A DNA stretch of 64,000 nucleotides from Neobacillus sp. CF12 (GCF_030348765.1 NZ_JAUCEU010000007.1:4027501-4091500); one strand, 5' to 3'; positions 42,692 through 50,757 are shown, numbered from the stretch's first letter. Notes: generated from the sequence alone by a model not told the origin. Program-made: numbers and translations.

Positions 42692-42744
42692 ATTCAGACT
42701 TTTGAACGTTGTGAAAATTATTCAGTGGGACTAAAGTCCTGCGG

Positions 42745-43089
42745 TCAGTTGTGTTCATTTTTTATGGAAAAAGTAGTCTCACTGGCTGGGTGAAACTGAT
42801 ATTTGGTTAAGTCAATTTTTCCCCCAAGTCCAATTTCGACACCTTCGCTTTCGAGCGAAAACAATTGCTCTTGGTAGGATTCGTCGTCTTGGAGGGCGAT
42901 TTGACCCTGAGCATTTACGACACGGTGCCAAGGAAGGCGATGTTTCCTGCTCATCGAATGCAAGGCGCGGACCACCTGCCTGGCAGCACGAGGACTTCCC
43001 GCTTCCCTTGCTATTTGTCCGTAGGTCATGACTTTGCCAGCAGGTATATTTTTAATAATTTCTATGACTTTTTCTGTGAACGGCTGCAT
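42745..43089 (-). CDS. Alkyltransferase-like protein (MGMT homologue with Trp at the active site)
   Basis: 114 aa, the DNA-binding domain of O6-methylguanine methyltransferases: VMTYGQIAREAG, the helix-turn-helix RAARQVVRALHS with the arginine finger, then LPWHRVVNAQG. The alkyl-acceptor Cys of PCHRV is Trp54 here, so it cannot transfer the methyl group. Such ATL proteins bind O6-alkylguanine and flag it for nucleotide excision repair. The frame opens 20 codons earlier, but the binding site GAGAGGA precedes ATG 43089 and the family starts there. Confidence 0.88.
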   Translation of the reverse strand: MQPFTEKVIEIIKNIPAGKVMTYGQIAREAGSPRAARQVVRALHSMSRKHRLPWHRVVNAQGQIALQDDESYQEQLFSLESEGVEIGLGGKIDLTKYQFHPASETTFSIKNEHN

Positions 43090-43591
43090 AGTTTGATTCC
43101 TCTCAATCTTGTTGAATCTATTATATATTATTTTTTTGAAAATTTTCATTCGACATTTGCTACCGACAAATTTATCAAAAAACTACTCTGAGCGGGTTTC
43201 TTTTTTTTTTTAAAATCCTTATTTATAGCGGTTTACAGCCTTTTTGCCATTTTGTCGATTTCACGGTTGCGAAGCGTGTTGATGTCTGATTTTTCTAAAA
43301 ATTAACAAGAAGCCTTGTCCTTATTGGATATTTCGTGCATATTCCCGTATCCAAGCTAATAAAATGGATACAAACCTTTACAAAGAGAGTGTTTGAGGTG
43401 AAGAGTCGTTTGAGGCTTTTGTGGATTCAGTTGGGGACATGATTATTCATTGTATGAGCAGAGGGTAGCAGTACTTTCTGGCGCATGAGGGTTAGCTTAG
43501 TTTATGCAGCATGCGGTTGCAGTATTTCGTCTTAGTGATAAGCGGGTCTCATTTCGCACTTCTCACATCCAATTTAGGGAGGGCGAGTGGT
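43090..43591. other. Interval before spoIIID
   Basis: About 500 nt. It holds two small plus-strand readings (GTG 43398-43442 and an ATG 43504 frame that overlaps spoIIID), neither with a convincing ribosome binding site. In B. subtilis a short reading frame, usd, just upstream of spoIIID helps its translation, so a counterpart could lie here. I cannot place the expected SigE promoter with confidence. Confidence 0.35.
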
Positions 43592-43864
43592 GTGCACGAT
43601 TACATCAAAGAGAGAACTATCAAGATTGGAAAGTATATCGTGGAAACGAGAAAAACGGTTCGTGTAATAGCGAAGGAGTTTGGCGTATCCAAAAGTACTG
43701 TCCATAAAGATTTAACAGAGAGACTTCCTGAAATAAATCCAGAGCTGGCAAATGAAGTAAAAGAAATTCTAGATTATCATAAATCGATCAGACATCTCCG
43801 GGGTGGAGAAGCAACCAAAATGAAGTACCAGAAGGAAGAAAAAGAAGGTGAGGCTGTTAAATAG
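43592..43864 (+). CDS. spoIIID: Sporulation transcription factor SpoIIID
   Basis: 90-aa DNA-binding protein that switches mother-cell transcription from SigE to SigK genes. HDYIKERTIKIGKYIVETRK, the helix-turn-helix VIAKEFGVSKSTVHKDL (residues about 26-42), and the basic C-terminal helix (HKSIRHLRGGEATKMKYQKE) match the family, which is 93 aa in B. subtilis. The start is GTG 43592, 9 nt after AGGGAGG; an in-frame ATG 27 codons upstream has no binding site. mbl follows, as in B. subtilis. Confidence 0.95.
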   Translation: MHDYIKERTIKIGKYIVETRKTVRVIAKEFGVSKSTVHKDLTERLPEINPELANEVKEILDYHKSIRHLRGGEATKMKYQKEEKEGEAVK

Positions 43865-43915
43865 GCGCACCTTTTGCGAAGGACTCTCTTGCGGCAAAAG
43901 AAAAAATGTTTTGAA

Positions 43916-43976
43916 ATGGCCATTTTCAAATGACTTCTTGTGCATTCTAAGGAAGTCGGGGAAAGGGCCATTTTTA
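43916..43976 (+). terminator. Nested-hairpin terminator of spoIIID
   Basis: Outer stem ATGGCC / GGCCAT and inner stem GACTTC / GAAGTC, followed by TTTTT. Confidence 0.65.
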
Positions 43977-44122
43977 ATGGTTAAAAAGCAGCATTCTCTT
44001 TTTACTACATTTTTTCCGACAAATTTCTACGTTTTTTGTGTAAAAAGTATGGAAATTTTAAGGAATATGGTATTATTAACAATTAGGAAAGTATGACCGT
44101 TTCAAGGAGGAAAGAAAAGAGA

Positions 44123-45124
44123 ATGTTTGCTAGAGATATTGGGATTGATTTGGGAACGGCTAACGTATTAATTCACGTAAAAGGCCGTGGAATTGTATTG
44201 AATGAGCCTTCTGTGGTTGCAATAGACAAAAATACGAATCGTGTTCTGGCAGTTGGTGAGGAAGCTCGCCGCATGGTCGGACGTACACCTGGAAATATTG
44301 TCGCGATCCGCCCATTGAAAGATGGAGTTATCGCTGACTTTGACGTAACAGAAGCAATGTTAAAACATTTTATTAATAAGCTTAACGTGAAAGGCTTTTT
44401 ATCGAAACCGCGAATTTTGATTTGCTGTCCAACGAACATCACAAGCGTTGAGCAAAAAGCAATTAGAGAAGCGGCGGAAAAAAGCGGCGGTAAGAAGATT
44501 TACCTAGAAGAGGAGCCGAAAGTGGCAGCGATTGGCGCGGGAATGGAAATTTTCCAGCCAAGCGGTAACATGGTTGTCGACATCGGCGGCGGAACGACGG
44601 ATGTAGCGGTCCTTTCAATGGGCGATATTGTTACTTCCTCTTCGATAAAAATGGCCGGCGACAAGTTCGACATGGAAATCCTCAATTACATCAAGCGTGA
44701 GTACAAGTTATTGATCGGTGAACGTACATCTGAGAATATTAAAATCAACATTGGAACGGTGTTTCCAGGATCACGCTCGGAAGAAATGGAAATTCGCGGA
44801 CGTGATATGGTCAGCGGGTTACCGCGCACGATTACCGTTCGTTCAGAAGAAATCGAAGGTGCGTTACGCGAGTCTGTGGCTGTTATCGTTCAAGCGGCAA
44901 AGAGCGTGCTTGAGCGCACACCGCCAGAACTATCAGCTGACATCATCGACCGCGGCGTTATCTTAACAGGCGGCGGGGCTCTCCTGCACGGAATCGACGC
45001 ATTGCTTGCAGATGAATTAAAAGTGCCGGTACTAGTGGCCGAAAATCCAATGGACTGCGTAGCGATTGGTACAGGAATCATGTTAGACAACATCGACCGG
45101 ATTGCAAAAAGAAAACTTGGATAA
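44123..45124 (+). CDS. mbl: Rod-shape-determining protein Mbl (MreB-like actin)
   Basis: 333 aa. Actin-fold ATPase that organises cell-wall elongation under the membrane. Phosphate-1 loop IGIDLGTANVLIHVKG, phosphate-2 MVVDIGGGTTDVAVLSMG, and the C-terminal ILTGGGALLHGIDALL are all present; the N-terminal MFARDIGIDLG is typical of Mbl. The frame opens 10 codons earlier; ATG 44123 follows AAGGAGG by 12 nt. Position after spoIIID identifies it as mbl rather than mreB or mreBH. A terminator follows. Confidence 0.95.
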   Translation: MFARDIGIDLGTANVLIHVKGRGIVLNEPSVVAIDKNTNRVLAVGEEARRMVGRTPGNIVAIRPLKDGVIADFDVTEAMLKHFINKLNVKGFLSKPRILICCPTNITSVEQKAIREAAEKSGGKKIYLEEEPKVAAIGAGMEIFQPSGNMVVDIGGGTTDVAVLSMGDIVTSSSIKMAGDKFDMEILNYIKREYKLLIGERTSENIKINIGTVFPGSRSEEMEIRGRDMVSGLPRTITVRSEEIEGALRESVAVIVQAAKSVLERTPPELSADIIDRGVILTGGGALLHGIDALLADELKVPVLVAENPMDCVAIGTGIMLDNIDRIAKRKLG

Positions 45125-45149
45125 CAGGTAGGACATCTTACCTTTTAAA

Positions 45150-45182
45150 AGTCTAATGACCTCAAATCATTGGGCTTTTTTG
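45150..45182 (+). terminator. Terminator of mbl
   Basis: AGTCTAATGA / TCATTGGGCT stem (two G-T pairs), 7-nt loop, T-run. Confidence 0.75.
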
Positions 45183-45373
45183 TTTTTTTGTCACATAAAT
45201 TTCGCCACTTTTTGCCATGGAAATACTTTTTTATGCAAAAAATGATATCTATTTTCAAATAATTTTATAAAATAGAGTATAATATTAGGTAAAATGAAAA
45301 AACAGCAGAAGATTGGGCAAACTAAATGTCCAGTAACGATCGATGGATTTCGGGTAAAAAGGGGAATAAAGAG

Positions 45374-45709
45374 ATGTCAGTAAATCATCTAAACCAGGTG
45401 AAGACGAGGGAAGAGTTTAAAAAAGGAAAAGAAGATGAGCGCAATAAGTCTGTAGTAGGGACGACGAACGGGAAAACTTCTAAAGTCCAAAGTGCTGCAA
45501 AAGCCCAGAAAGCGGAGTATGCTAAGAAGCGTATTCGGATCCGTCTTATCCCAATTTGGCTTAGAATTGTCCTGTTGATCGTTCTCACAGGGGTTTTTAT
45601 GCTCGCAGGTGCCGCGGTTGGTTACGGAGTACTCGGAAATGGAAGTGCAGGAGATGTGCTTAAAGGATCTACCTGGACTCATATTATTGATCTAGTTGAA
45701 AAAAAATAA
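45374..45709 (+). CDS. EpuA-like single-pass membrane protein (often annotated 'RNA polymerase subunit beta')
   Basis: 111 aa. A Lys/Glu-rich cytoplasmic part (residues 1-55), a basic patch KKRIRIRLIPIWLRIV, one membrane helix (LLIVLTGVFMLAGAAVGYGV), and a short outer end. This fits the EpuA family, often annotated as DNA-directed RNA polymerase subunit beta although it has nothing in common with RpoB. Function unknown. AAAAGGGGA upstream of ATG 45374 and the family's usual start favour this codon over an upstream one. Located between mbl and fabZ, where B. subtilis has flhO and flhP. Confidence 0.7.
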   Translation: MSVNHLNQVKTREEFKKGKEDERNKSVVGTTNGKTSKVQSAAKAQKAEYAKKRIRIRLIPIWLRIVLLIVLTGVFMLAGAAVGYGVLGNGSAGDVLKGSTWTHIIDLVEKK

Positions 45710-45712
45710 ACG

Positions 45713-45741
45713 AGGAAGGGCGTACAAGCCCTTCCTTTTTG
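45713..45741 (+). terminator. Terminator of the EpuA-like gene
   Basis: GGAAGGGC / GCCCTTCC stem, 6-nt loop, TTTTT. Confidence 0.88.
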
Positions 45742-45794
45742 TGTAGTTTTAATAGTAAAATGTATATATCTGTTCCTATGAGGAGGTACTAATT

Positions 45795-46220
45795 ATGTTA
45801 GATGTGACACAAATTAAAGAAATTATTCCCCATCGTTATCCGTTTTTGCTTGTAGATAAAATTTTAGAAGTAGAAGAAGGCGTTAAGGCTGTTGGAATTA
45901 AAAACGTGACAGCAAATGAAGAGTTTTTCAATGGTCATTTTCCTGACTATCCGGTAATGCCAGGTGTGCTAATCGTTGAGGCACTTGCGCAGGTTGGCGC
46001 TGTGGCGGTATTGAAAAAGGAAGAAAATCGTGGCAAACTGGCATTTTTTGCTGGAATTGACAGCTGCCGTTTCAAAAAACAAGTGAAACCAGGCGATCAG
46101 TTGCGACTTGAAGTCGAAATCGTACGTTTGCGCGGACCTATTGGAAAAGGGAAAGCAGTAGCAACCGTTGATGGCGAAGTCGCCTGCGAAGCTGAAATCA
46201 CGTTTGCATTAGGAAAATAG
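45795..46220 (+). CDS. fabZ: 3-hydroxyacyl-[ACP] dehydratase FabZ
   Basis: 141-aa hot-dog-fold dehydratase of fatty-acid elongation; removes water from 3-hydroxyacyl-ACP. Catalytic His48 in [12 protein letters not shown] and Glu62 in [11 protein letters not shown] are in place, and the length is normal. GAGGAGG precedes the ATG. It is monocistronic between terminators; in B. subtilis the gene (ywpB) also follows the mbl-flhOP group. Confidence 0.96.
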   Translation: MLDVTQIKEIIPHRYPFLLVDKILEVEEGVKAVGIKNVTANEEFFNGHFPDYPVMPGVLIVEALAQVGAVAVLKKEENRGKLAFFAGIDSCRFKKQVKPGDQLRLEVEIVRLRGPIGKGKAVATVDGEVACEAEITFALGK

Positions 46221-46248
46221 TCGGAAAATCTTCCGGTTATTTTTTTTG
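46216..46248 (+). terminator. Terminator of fabZ
   Basis: 11-bp stem AATAGTCGGAA / TTCCGGTTATT (two G-T pairs), loop AATC, eight T; overlaps the stop codon. Confidence 0.75.
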
Positions 46249-46331
46249 TAATAGTCCTAAAAAACTTGGGGAAAATAACATAAGACCAGTTAAGAGGTCA
46301 ATATTTTTCTCATGGAAAGGGGCTTTTACGT

Positions 46332-46706
46332 TTGAAGAAAAAGCTGTTTTTATTGTTAGCAAGTACTGTCCTATCAGCGCTTATGTTAGCAGGTTGTAAT
46401 AATAATGATGATGATCAAAATCCGCCGCCGCCAGTTAACGACGAAGTGGATACTCCACTTGACGACGATAACAACTTGGATGGTGACAACAACGGTGATG
46501 ATGGCTTAAACAACACCAACACTCGTTTTAACGACAATGACAATGACAACAACAATAACGGGTTAAACAACAGAAATACTCGTTATAACAACAACGACCG
46601 TAACACCGATACCGACAAAGACATGATCAGAGACAGAAATACCAATCGTGAAGACATCATCGAAGACGACCGTGATATGAACGACCGTGATAACAGGGAC
46701 GAATAA
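46332..46706 (+). CDS. Asn/Asp-rich lipoprotein
   Basis: 124 aa. Signal peptide KKLFLLLASTVLSALM and lipobox LAGC (Cys22), then a mature part composed almost only of Asn, Asp, Arg, Gly and Thr. A degenerate motif (GLNNTNTRFNDND, GLNNRNTRYNNND) is repeated, and the tail is a DRD/RNTNRED run. It is probably disordered and exposed on the membrane surface. I do not recognise a family. Start TTG with GGAAAGGGG upstream. It stands alone between terminators. Confidence 0.7.
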   Translation: MKKKLFLLLASTVLSALMLAGCNNNDDDQNPPPPVNDEVDTPLDDDNNLDGDNNGDDGLNNTNTRFNDNDNDNNNNGLNNRNTRYNNNDRNTDTDKDMIRDRNTNREDIIEDDRDMNDRDNRDE

Positions 46707-46712
46707 AAATGT

Positions 46713-46741
46713 AGGGCAGGCTATAGCGGCCTGCCCTTTTA
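46713..46741. terminator. Terminator between the lipoprotein and ywpF
   Basis: Perfect 9-bp stem AGGGCAGGC / GCCTGCCCT, then TTTTATT. Convergent genes on either side. Confidence 0.85.
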
Positions 46742-47173
46742 TTAATCATGTTTTATTTTCAATTTCGGTTTACTTTTCATTTTATCTTTAAATTCTTCCA
46801 GCAGAGCCTGACCGCCAAGGCCCTTTTCAAGCAGGCTATCGAGCAACAGCTCCGAATAATCACTTCTGTTTCGGCGCAATTGACCTTCGAACAGAACACT
46901 CATATGCTTTTCAAATTTGTGAAGCGAAGCAATTCTAGTTTGGAAATAGGCAGGAGTGTTTTCGCGCTTCGAAATGACCGCTTGTACTATCACTTCACGG
47001 CTTTGCTCGTGAATACTTTTGAAGTAGTCATAAAGGGATAAATCTGTATAGGCTTCAAGCAGCCAGCTGGCTCGTTCGTTCTCTTTATTGATAATTAATC
47101 CATCTTCTAATGGAATTTCCACGGTATCTCCACCATCAACCACTTCCAAAGCGACTAACTTAAAGGTTTTCAT
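46742..47173 (-). CDS. ywpF: YwpF-like protein
   Basis: 143 aa, soluble. MKTFKLVALEVVDGG and IPLEDGLIINKENERASWLL match the YwpF family of bacilli, of unknown function; position next to ssbB matches B. subtilis. GGAGGT is 1 nt before ATG 47179 and 7 nt before ATG 47173, so the second is chosen. The gene is convergent with the lipoprotein gene and divergent from ssbB. Confidence 0.82.
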   Translation of the reverse strand: MKTFKLVALEVVDGGDTVEIPLEDGLIINKENERASWLLEAYTDLSLYDYFKSIHEQSREVIVQAVISKRENTPAYFQTRIASLHKFEKHMSVLFEGQLRRNRSDYSELLLDSLLEKGLGGQALLEEFKDKMKSKPKLKIKHD

Positions 47174-47433
47174 CTGCATGACCTCCGGTTATCGATTCTC
47201 GAACACTTTTTCTAAATTATAACATAATAGGAATAGAAACAAATGTCGAAAAATATTTGTCGCATTTTGCAATTTAGCCTTATGTTCAAGAATAGGTCTT
47301 CCAAACTGTTTTTTTGCATGGGAGAAACTAAGAATTTGGGGCAAAAGGCACTTCGATAATTAAGATTTACTCGTTTTACAGTAAGGCTGCCGAGGGTCTA
47401 TGATTAAGCCATCAAAAGGAGAGGAGAATATGC

Positions 47434-47820
47434 ATGATTAATCAAGTCACACTTGTTGGAAGACTCACAAAGGATCCTGAATTGCGAAAGACCACGGATG
47501 GGCTGCCTGTCACGACTGTGACACTGGCTGTCAGCCGGCAATTTCGGAATCAGCATGGGGAAATTGAGGCAGACTTTGTTCAGTGCACAATTTGGAAAAA
47601 AGCCGCAGAAAATACGGTCCAATATTGCCGGAAGGGCTCGGTTGTAGGTGTAACAGGAAGGCTGCACACACGGCATTATGATAACAAAGAGGGAAAGAGG
47701 GTTTATATAACAGAGGTGGTGGCCGAGTCCATTCGTTTCTTGGGTGCAAAACCGAGTTATAAGCCAACAGAGCCGCCGCCGGTTACGGTTACGGTTACCA
47801 AGGAGGAGCTGCCATTTTGA
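47434..47820 (+). CDS. ssbB: Single-stranded DNA-binding protein (SsbB type)
   Basis: 128 aa OB-fold protein: [40 protein letters not shown], then [20 protein letters not shown]. It lacks the long acidic tail ending in DDDIPF of the replicative SSB (SsbA), though it ends KEELPF. This matches the short, competence-linked SsbB of B. subtilis, which protects incoming DNA. GGAGAGGAG precedes the ATG. The stop overlaps the next gene's TTG (TTGA). Confidence 0.9.
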   Translation: MINQVTLVGRLTKDPELRKTTDGLPVTTVTLAVSRQFRNQHGEIEADFVQCTIWKKAAENTVQYCRKGSVVGVTGRLHTRHYDNKEGKRVYITEVVAESIRFLGAKPSYKPTEPPPVTVTVTKEELPF

Positions 47821-48086
47821 CAAGTCATGATGATGTAGCCACCAGTTTAGAACAGCTGCTTGAAAGTCTAATAAAAATGGTCGGTCGTGCCAATAAGAAT
47901 AATGATAACCTAAAAAATCAGCTCATTCAGATGAACGAAAACATTGACAGTCTCCAGAAGAGAATCAGCCAGCTAGAATGGATTATGAAAGGGCAGTTAA
48001 AGGACGGCCCCTTCAGAAACTACCCCACACATCCGCATACACACACACCATCCGAAATTCACGACCATATCTCAGTACATTTTTGA
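47817..48086 (+). CDS. Small coiled-coil protein translationally coupled to ssbB
   Basis: 89 aa. The first 60 residues are a predicted coiled coil ([34 protein letters not shown]), and the tail is His/Pro-rich ([13 protein letters not shown]). Start TTG 47817 overlaps the ssbB stop as TTGA, with AAGGAGGAG 9 nt upstream, inside ssbB. I do not recognise a family. The overlap suggests a partner or regulator of SsbB, which is inference. Confidence 0.65.
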   Translation: MTSHDDVATSLEQLLESLIKMVGRANKNNDNLKNQLIQMNENIDSLQKRISQLEWIMKGQLKDGPFRNYPTHPHTHTPSEIHDHISVHF

Positions 48087-48263
48087 AAAACGTTTACCGC
48101 TATCATTGGATAATTTTTTAAAATACGTCATTCGAAGCCGAAGATATTTCAGATTATTTTTGGTGAAACTAAAATTAGCTCCTATTTCCTTTTTGAAAAT
48201 TTTCCCCCGATTGTAGAGGTTCCTTTGTTAAAGAAAAACCAGACCTCCAAAATAATCCCCATT

Positions 48264-48292
48264 TTCCGGCCGAATAGCGCCGGAATTTTTTT
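48264..48292 (+). terminator. Terminator-like hairpin 1 after ssbB
   Basis: TTCCGGC / GCCGGAA perfect stem, 8-nt loop, seven T. Confidence 0.8.
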
Positions 48293-48363
48293 ATCCATTT
48301 TTATGAATAATTTACTCCGGGGCGGGGCAAACTAGTACAAAACCCCCTGTGTTTTATTTTTCA

Positions 48364-48398
48364 AGGCCGCTGATTATATATCAGCGGCCTACTTTTTT
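48364..48398 (+). terminator. Terminator-like hairpin 2
   Basis: AGGCCGCTGATA / TATCAGCGGCCT 12-bp stem, then ACTTTTTT. Confidence 0.85.
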
Positions 48399-48511
48399 AG
48401 ATATTTTTATGTTTTTTACTTGCCTTAATTTCGAAGGAAAAAAGGAGTAATGAAATTATTGTCGAATAATATATGTTGATGTAATTAATTGTCTTTTGGG
48501 AGGTCATTTTA

Positions 48512-48907
48512 TTGCCAAACTCACTCATATTTATTGGAGAACGACCGAGTTACTTGGAGATGTATATCAAAGGAAAACCAGAGTTCCACGATGCCCTAAT
48601 ACTCTCTAAAAAGTCCCACCATCTATCTTCAAACCTGTCCTACCATTCTATTCCTCTACACCAATCACGAGTTACCTTCCACATCCGTGAAAATAACTCA
48701 CAATTTAAATGTCACCACCTGTCACTACAATTGATCGAAGGAGAGAAACAGCTTTCCGAGGAAGATGCCTACGAAATCTTCACGAGTTTTGCGGTAATGG
48801 AAGACGACAAAGTCGCCATTCTAATGCTTCCAGGAAGAAAAAGAATTAAAAACAGAGAGAAAATAGAGCCGAGGGTTTTGACTGCTAGGGAGAAGTTGGA
48901 GATCTAG
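48512..48907 (+). CDS. Hypothetical protein
   Basis: 131 aa, soluble, basic C-terminus (GRKRIKNREKIEPR), His/Ser-rich middle. No signal peptide, no membrane segment and no motif I recognise. Start TTG with GGGAGGT 8 nt upstream. Codon use is ordinary. It lies between the tandem terminators after ssbB and a small membrane protein gene on the same strand; no terminator separates it from that gene. Confidence 0.6.
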   Translation: MPNSLIFIGERPSYLEMYIKGKPEFHDALILSKKSHHLSSNLSYHSIPLHQSRVTFHIRENNSQFKCHHLSLQLIEGEKQLSEEDAYEIFTSFAVMEDDKVAILMLPGRKRIKNREKIEPRVLTAREKLEI

Positions 48908-49007
48908 ATAAAAATTTATGTAAAGAACTTTCCACCAAACTTCTAAAAAGTAGTGGAAGTCAGATATAATTAGAACGAACTTAATAAATGGGGTGAAAGC
49001 GATAAAT

Positions 49008-49229
49008 ATGCTAAATCTTGCTGCAGTTGGCTTGCCTTTGGTTATTTTTATCATTGTATTAATTGGATTTTTCAGGATGTTTGTATTAAAGAAAAATATT
49101 ACCGCGAATTACACACCATTTGATGAAATTACAGGGCAATCACCAATCGTTTTCCACCAAGAGCATGAGGTAATCGCTGAGGATGAGGACCAGGGCGATG
49201 GGGAAAAGCAAAACAAATATAAAACATAA
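49008..49229 (+). CDS. Small single-pass membrane protein (DUF3951-like)
   Basis: 73 aa. One N-terminal membrane helix (LPLVIFIIVLIGFFRMFVL), then a cytoplasmic part with NYTPFDEITGQSP and an acidic tail. It resembles the DUF3951 small proteins of bacilli, but I hold this loosely. The frame opens at GTG 48993, which lacks a binding site; ATG 49008 has GGGGTGAAAG upstream with long spacing. A terminator follows. Confidence 0.55.
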   Translation: MLNLAAVGLPLVIFIIVLIGFFRMFVLKKNITANYTPFDEITGQSPIVFHQEHEVIAEDEDQGDGEKQNKYKT

Positions 49230-49251
49230 CAGTGAATTTTATAGCAAAATT

Positions 49252-49281
49252 AAGGGTTTCGGTGATTCCGAAACCCTTTTC
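49252..49281 (+). terminator. Terminator after the small membrane protein
   Basis: Perfect 11-bp stem AAGGGTTTCGG / CCGAAACCCTT, 5-nt loop, then TTCC; T-run short. Confidence 0.75.
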
Positions 49282-49643
49282 CTGTTTAAGCGTTCGGACA
49301 CATAATTAGCTAACTTAAGATTACACTAATTATTTCACATTTTAGACAAAAACACTCCTAAATTAACCTGTTTCCCGTTTCTTTGCGCGTGCTATTCCCC
49401 TACAAGTGAAGCTATCAAATCGCGTAATATTACAATTACAACACGACTGTCCACTCCACACGGACAAAAAGGGCAAAATGTCCACGAGTGGTGACAGGCA
49501 CCGAGGAAAACGCCTATATTATACATCTGTTTACATTGTTTTCCTCTGTTATATGACAAATTGTGATAGAGTTTTAATATTTTTGTAATATTACTGGTAC
49601 ATTTTCATGGTATAAATAGATTAATAGAGAAGGGGGAAACCGT
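49282..49643. other. Interval with one GGTGACAGGCACC element
   Basis: About 360 nt. The element lies at 49490-49502, preceded by CTGTCC...GGACA and TGTCCACGAG, as at 54.5 kb. A frame of 60 codons through it has no ribosome binding site. Promoter elements of the next gene must be in the last 100 nt (TTGTGATAG ... TATAAAT-like sequences), not assigned. Confidence 0.5.
49490..49502 (+). repeat. GGTGACAGGCACC element (TGTCCACGAG-flanked type)
   Basis: Exact 13-bp core with the left flank TGTCCACGAGT, shared with 54562-54586. Confidence 0.75.
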
Positions 49644-50705
49644 ATGCAACTTTTAAGGCGTATGATTTTCATGGTTCTAACATGCGTAATATTGGTGTCA
49701 GGTACCGTTGTGGCACATGCACAATCAAGTAAGGAAGCTTTACATAGTGTGGAGCAAGAGCTTGAACAAAAGGCAAATGAGAAGAACTCTATTAACAATG
49801 AAATTGAAAAGATTAAAAAAGAGATGGAATCTTTACAATCTTATATAACCCAAAATAGAGAAGCGATGGCTGAAACTCAAAAGAGAATCGCTGCAACTCA
49901 AGAAATGATTGAGAAGAAAAAAGAGGAAATTGTGGTCCTTCAGGATAAAATTCATAACCGTAAGGATGTTATGAAAAATAGATTAGTGGCATTACAAGAA
50001 GATGACAAGCTGAATGTAGTGATTAATGTAATCTTAGAATCAAAAAGCGTGGCAGATCTTATTCAACGTGCGAGTGCGGTTTCTACTCTAATTAGCGCAG
50101 ATAATGATATTATCACTGATCAGGAAAATGACCTTAAACAAATTGAAGAAGATAAAAAAGAAATTGCTAAGCAAGAAGAAAATTTGGCAGTTGAAAGAGA
50201 AAACCTTGTAAAACAGCAAGCTGAACTTAATCTTAATTTACAAAAGAGACAAGAATCCTTAACCGCAATGCAACAAAAATACAGCCAAGTTGACCAACAA
50301 ATGGCAGGTATTCAAGCAGAGTTAAACGCTGCACAAGAAAAGGTTCGTCAAGAACAAGCAGCAGCGAGCACCATTGCAGCTGCAAGCGCACCTTCAACAC
50401 CTTCAACTCCAGCACCAACAGGCGTTGAAATGTATGTCACTGCAACCGCATACAGTTGGCAATCTGCAGGAAGTATTACGTACATGGGCTATAATATTAA
50501 AGAAAATCCAAATATGAAATTAATTGCGGTTGATCCATCTGTTATTCCACTAGGATCAAAAGTCTGGGTAGAAGGATATGGCGTGGCAATTGCTGGTGAT
50601 ACCGGCGGTGCGATTAAAGGCCATAAAATTGATGTATTAATGCCAAACAATGCACATGCTATCGCATGGGGCAGAAAAACAGTTAAAATCGTCGTTTTAA
50701 ACTAA
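49644..50705 (+). CDS. Exported coiled-coil protein with C-terminal 3D domain
   Basis: 353 aa. Signal peptide (residues 1-26, cut after AHA), a long coiled coil (about 30-245, similar to the N-terminal region of CwlO/PcsB-type proteins, e.g. LQSYITQNREAMAETQKRIA), a Ser/Thr/Pro linker, and a 3D domain (about 262-353). The 3D domain is named for three aspartates: VDPSVIPLGSKVWVEGYG, AGDTGGAIKGHKIDV are visible, a double-psi barrel related to lytic transglycosylase MltA and to YocH/RpfB. A cell-wall-processing or wall-bound role is likely. AAGGGGG lies 7 nt before the ATG. Confidence 0.85.
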   Translation: MQLLRRMIFMVLTCVILVSGTVVAHAQSSKEALHSVEQELEQKANEKNSINNEIEKIKKEMESLQSYITQNREAMAETQKRIAATQEMIEKKKEEIVVLQDKIHNRKDVMKNRLVALQEDDKLNVVINVILESKSVADLIQRASAVSTLISADNDIITDQENDLKQIEEDKKEIAKQEENLAVERENLVKQQAELNLNLQKRQESLTAMQQKYSQVDQQMAGIQAELNAAQEKVRQEQAAASTIAAASAPSTPSTPAPTGVEMYVTATAYSWQSAGSITYMGYNIKENPNMKLIAVDPSVIPLGSKVWVEGYGVAIAGDTGGAIKGHKIDVLMPNNAHAIAWGRKTVKIVVLN

Positions 50706-50712
50706 TAGATGA

Positions 50713-50757
50713 AAAAAAGAGATCTGACATTACAAAAAATGTTAGATCTCTTTTTTA
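50713..50757. terminator. Bidirectional terminator
   Basis: 19-bp stem AAAAAAGAGATCTGACATT / AATGTTAGATCTCTTTTTT with one G-T pair, between convergent genes; overlaps the end of the next gene. Confidence 0.85.

Larger units (their letters stand above)
48087..48511. other. Interval with two terminators and no gene
   Basis: 425 nt without a credible frame. It contains two separate terminator-like hairpins (48264-48292 and 48364-48398), only about 70 nt apart. The upper one may close the ssbB unit; the lower one may close a short untranslated RNA. A GGGGCGGGGC and CCCCC pair (about 48318-48350) stands between them. Confidence 0.5.
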
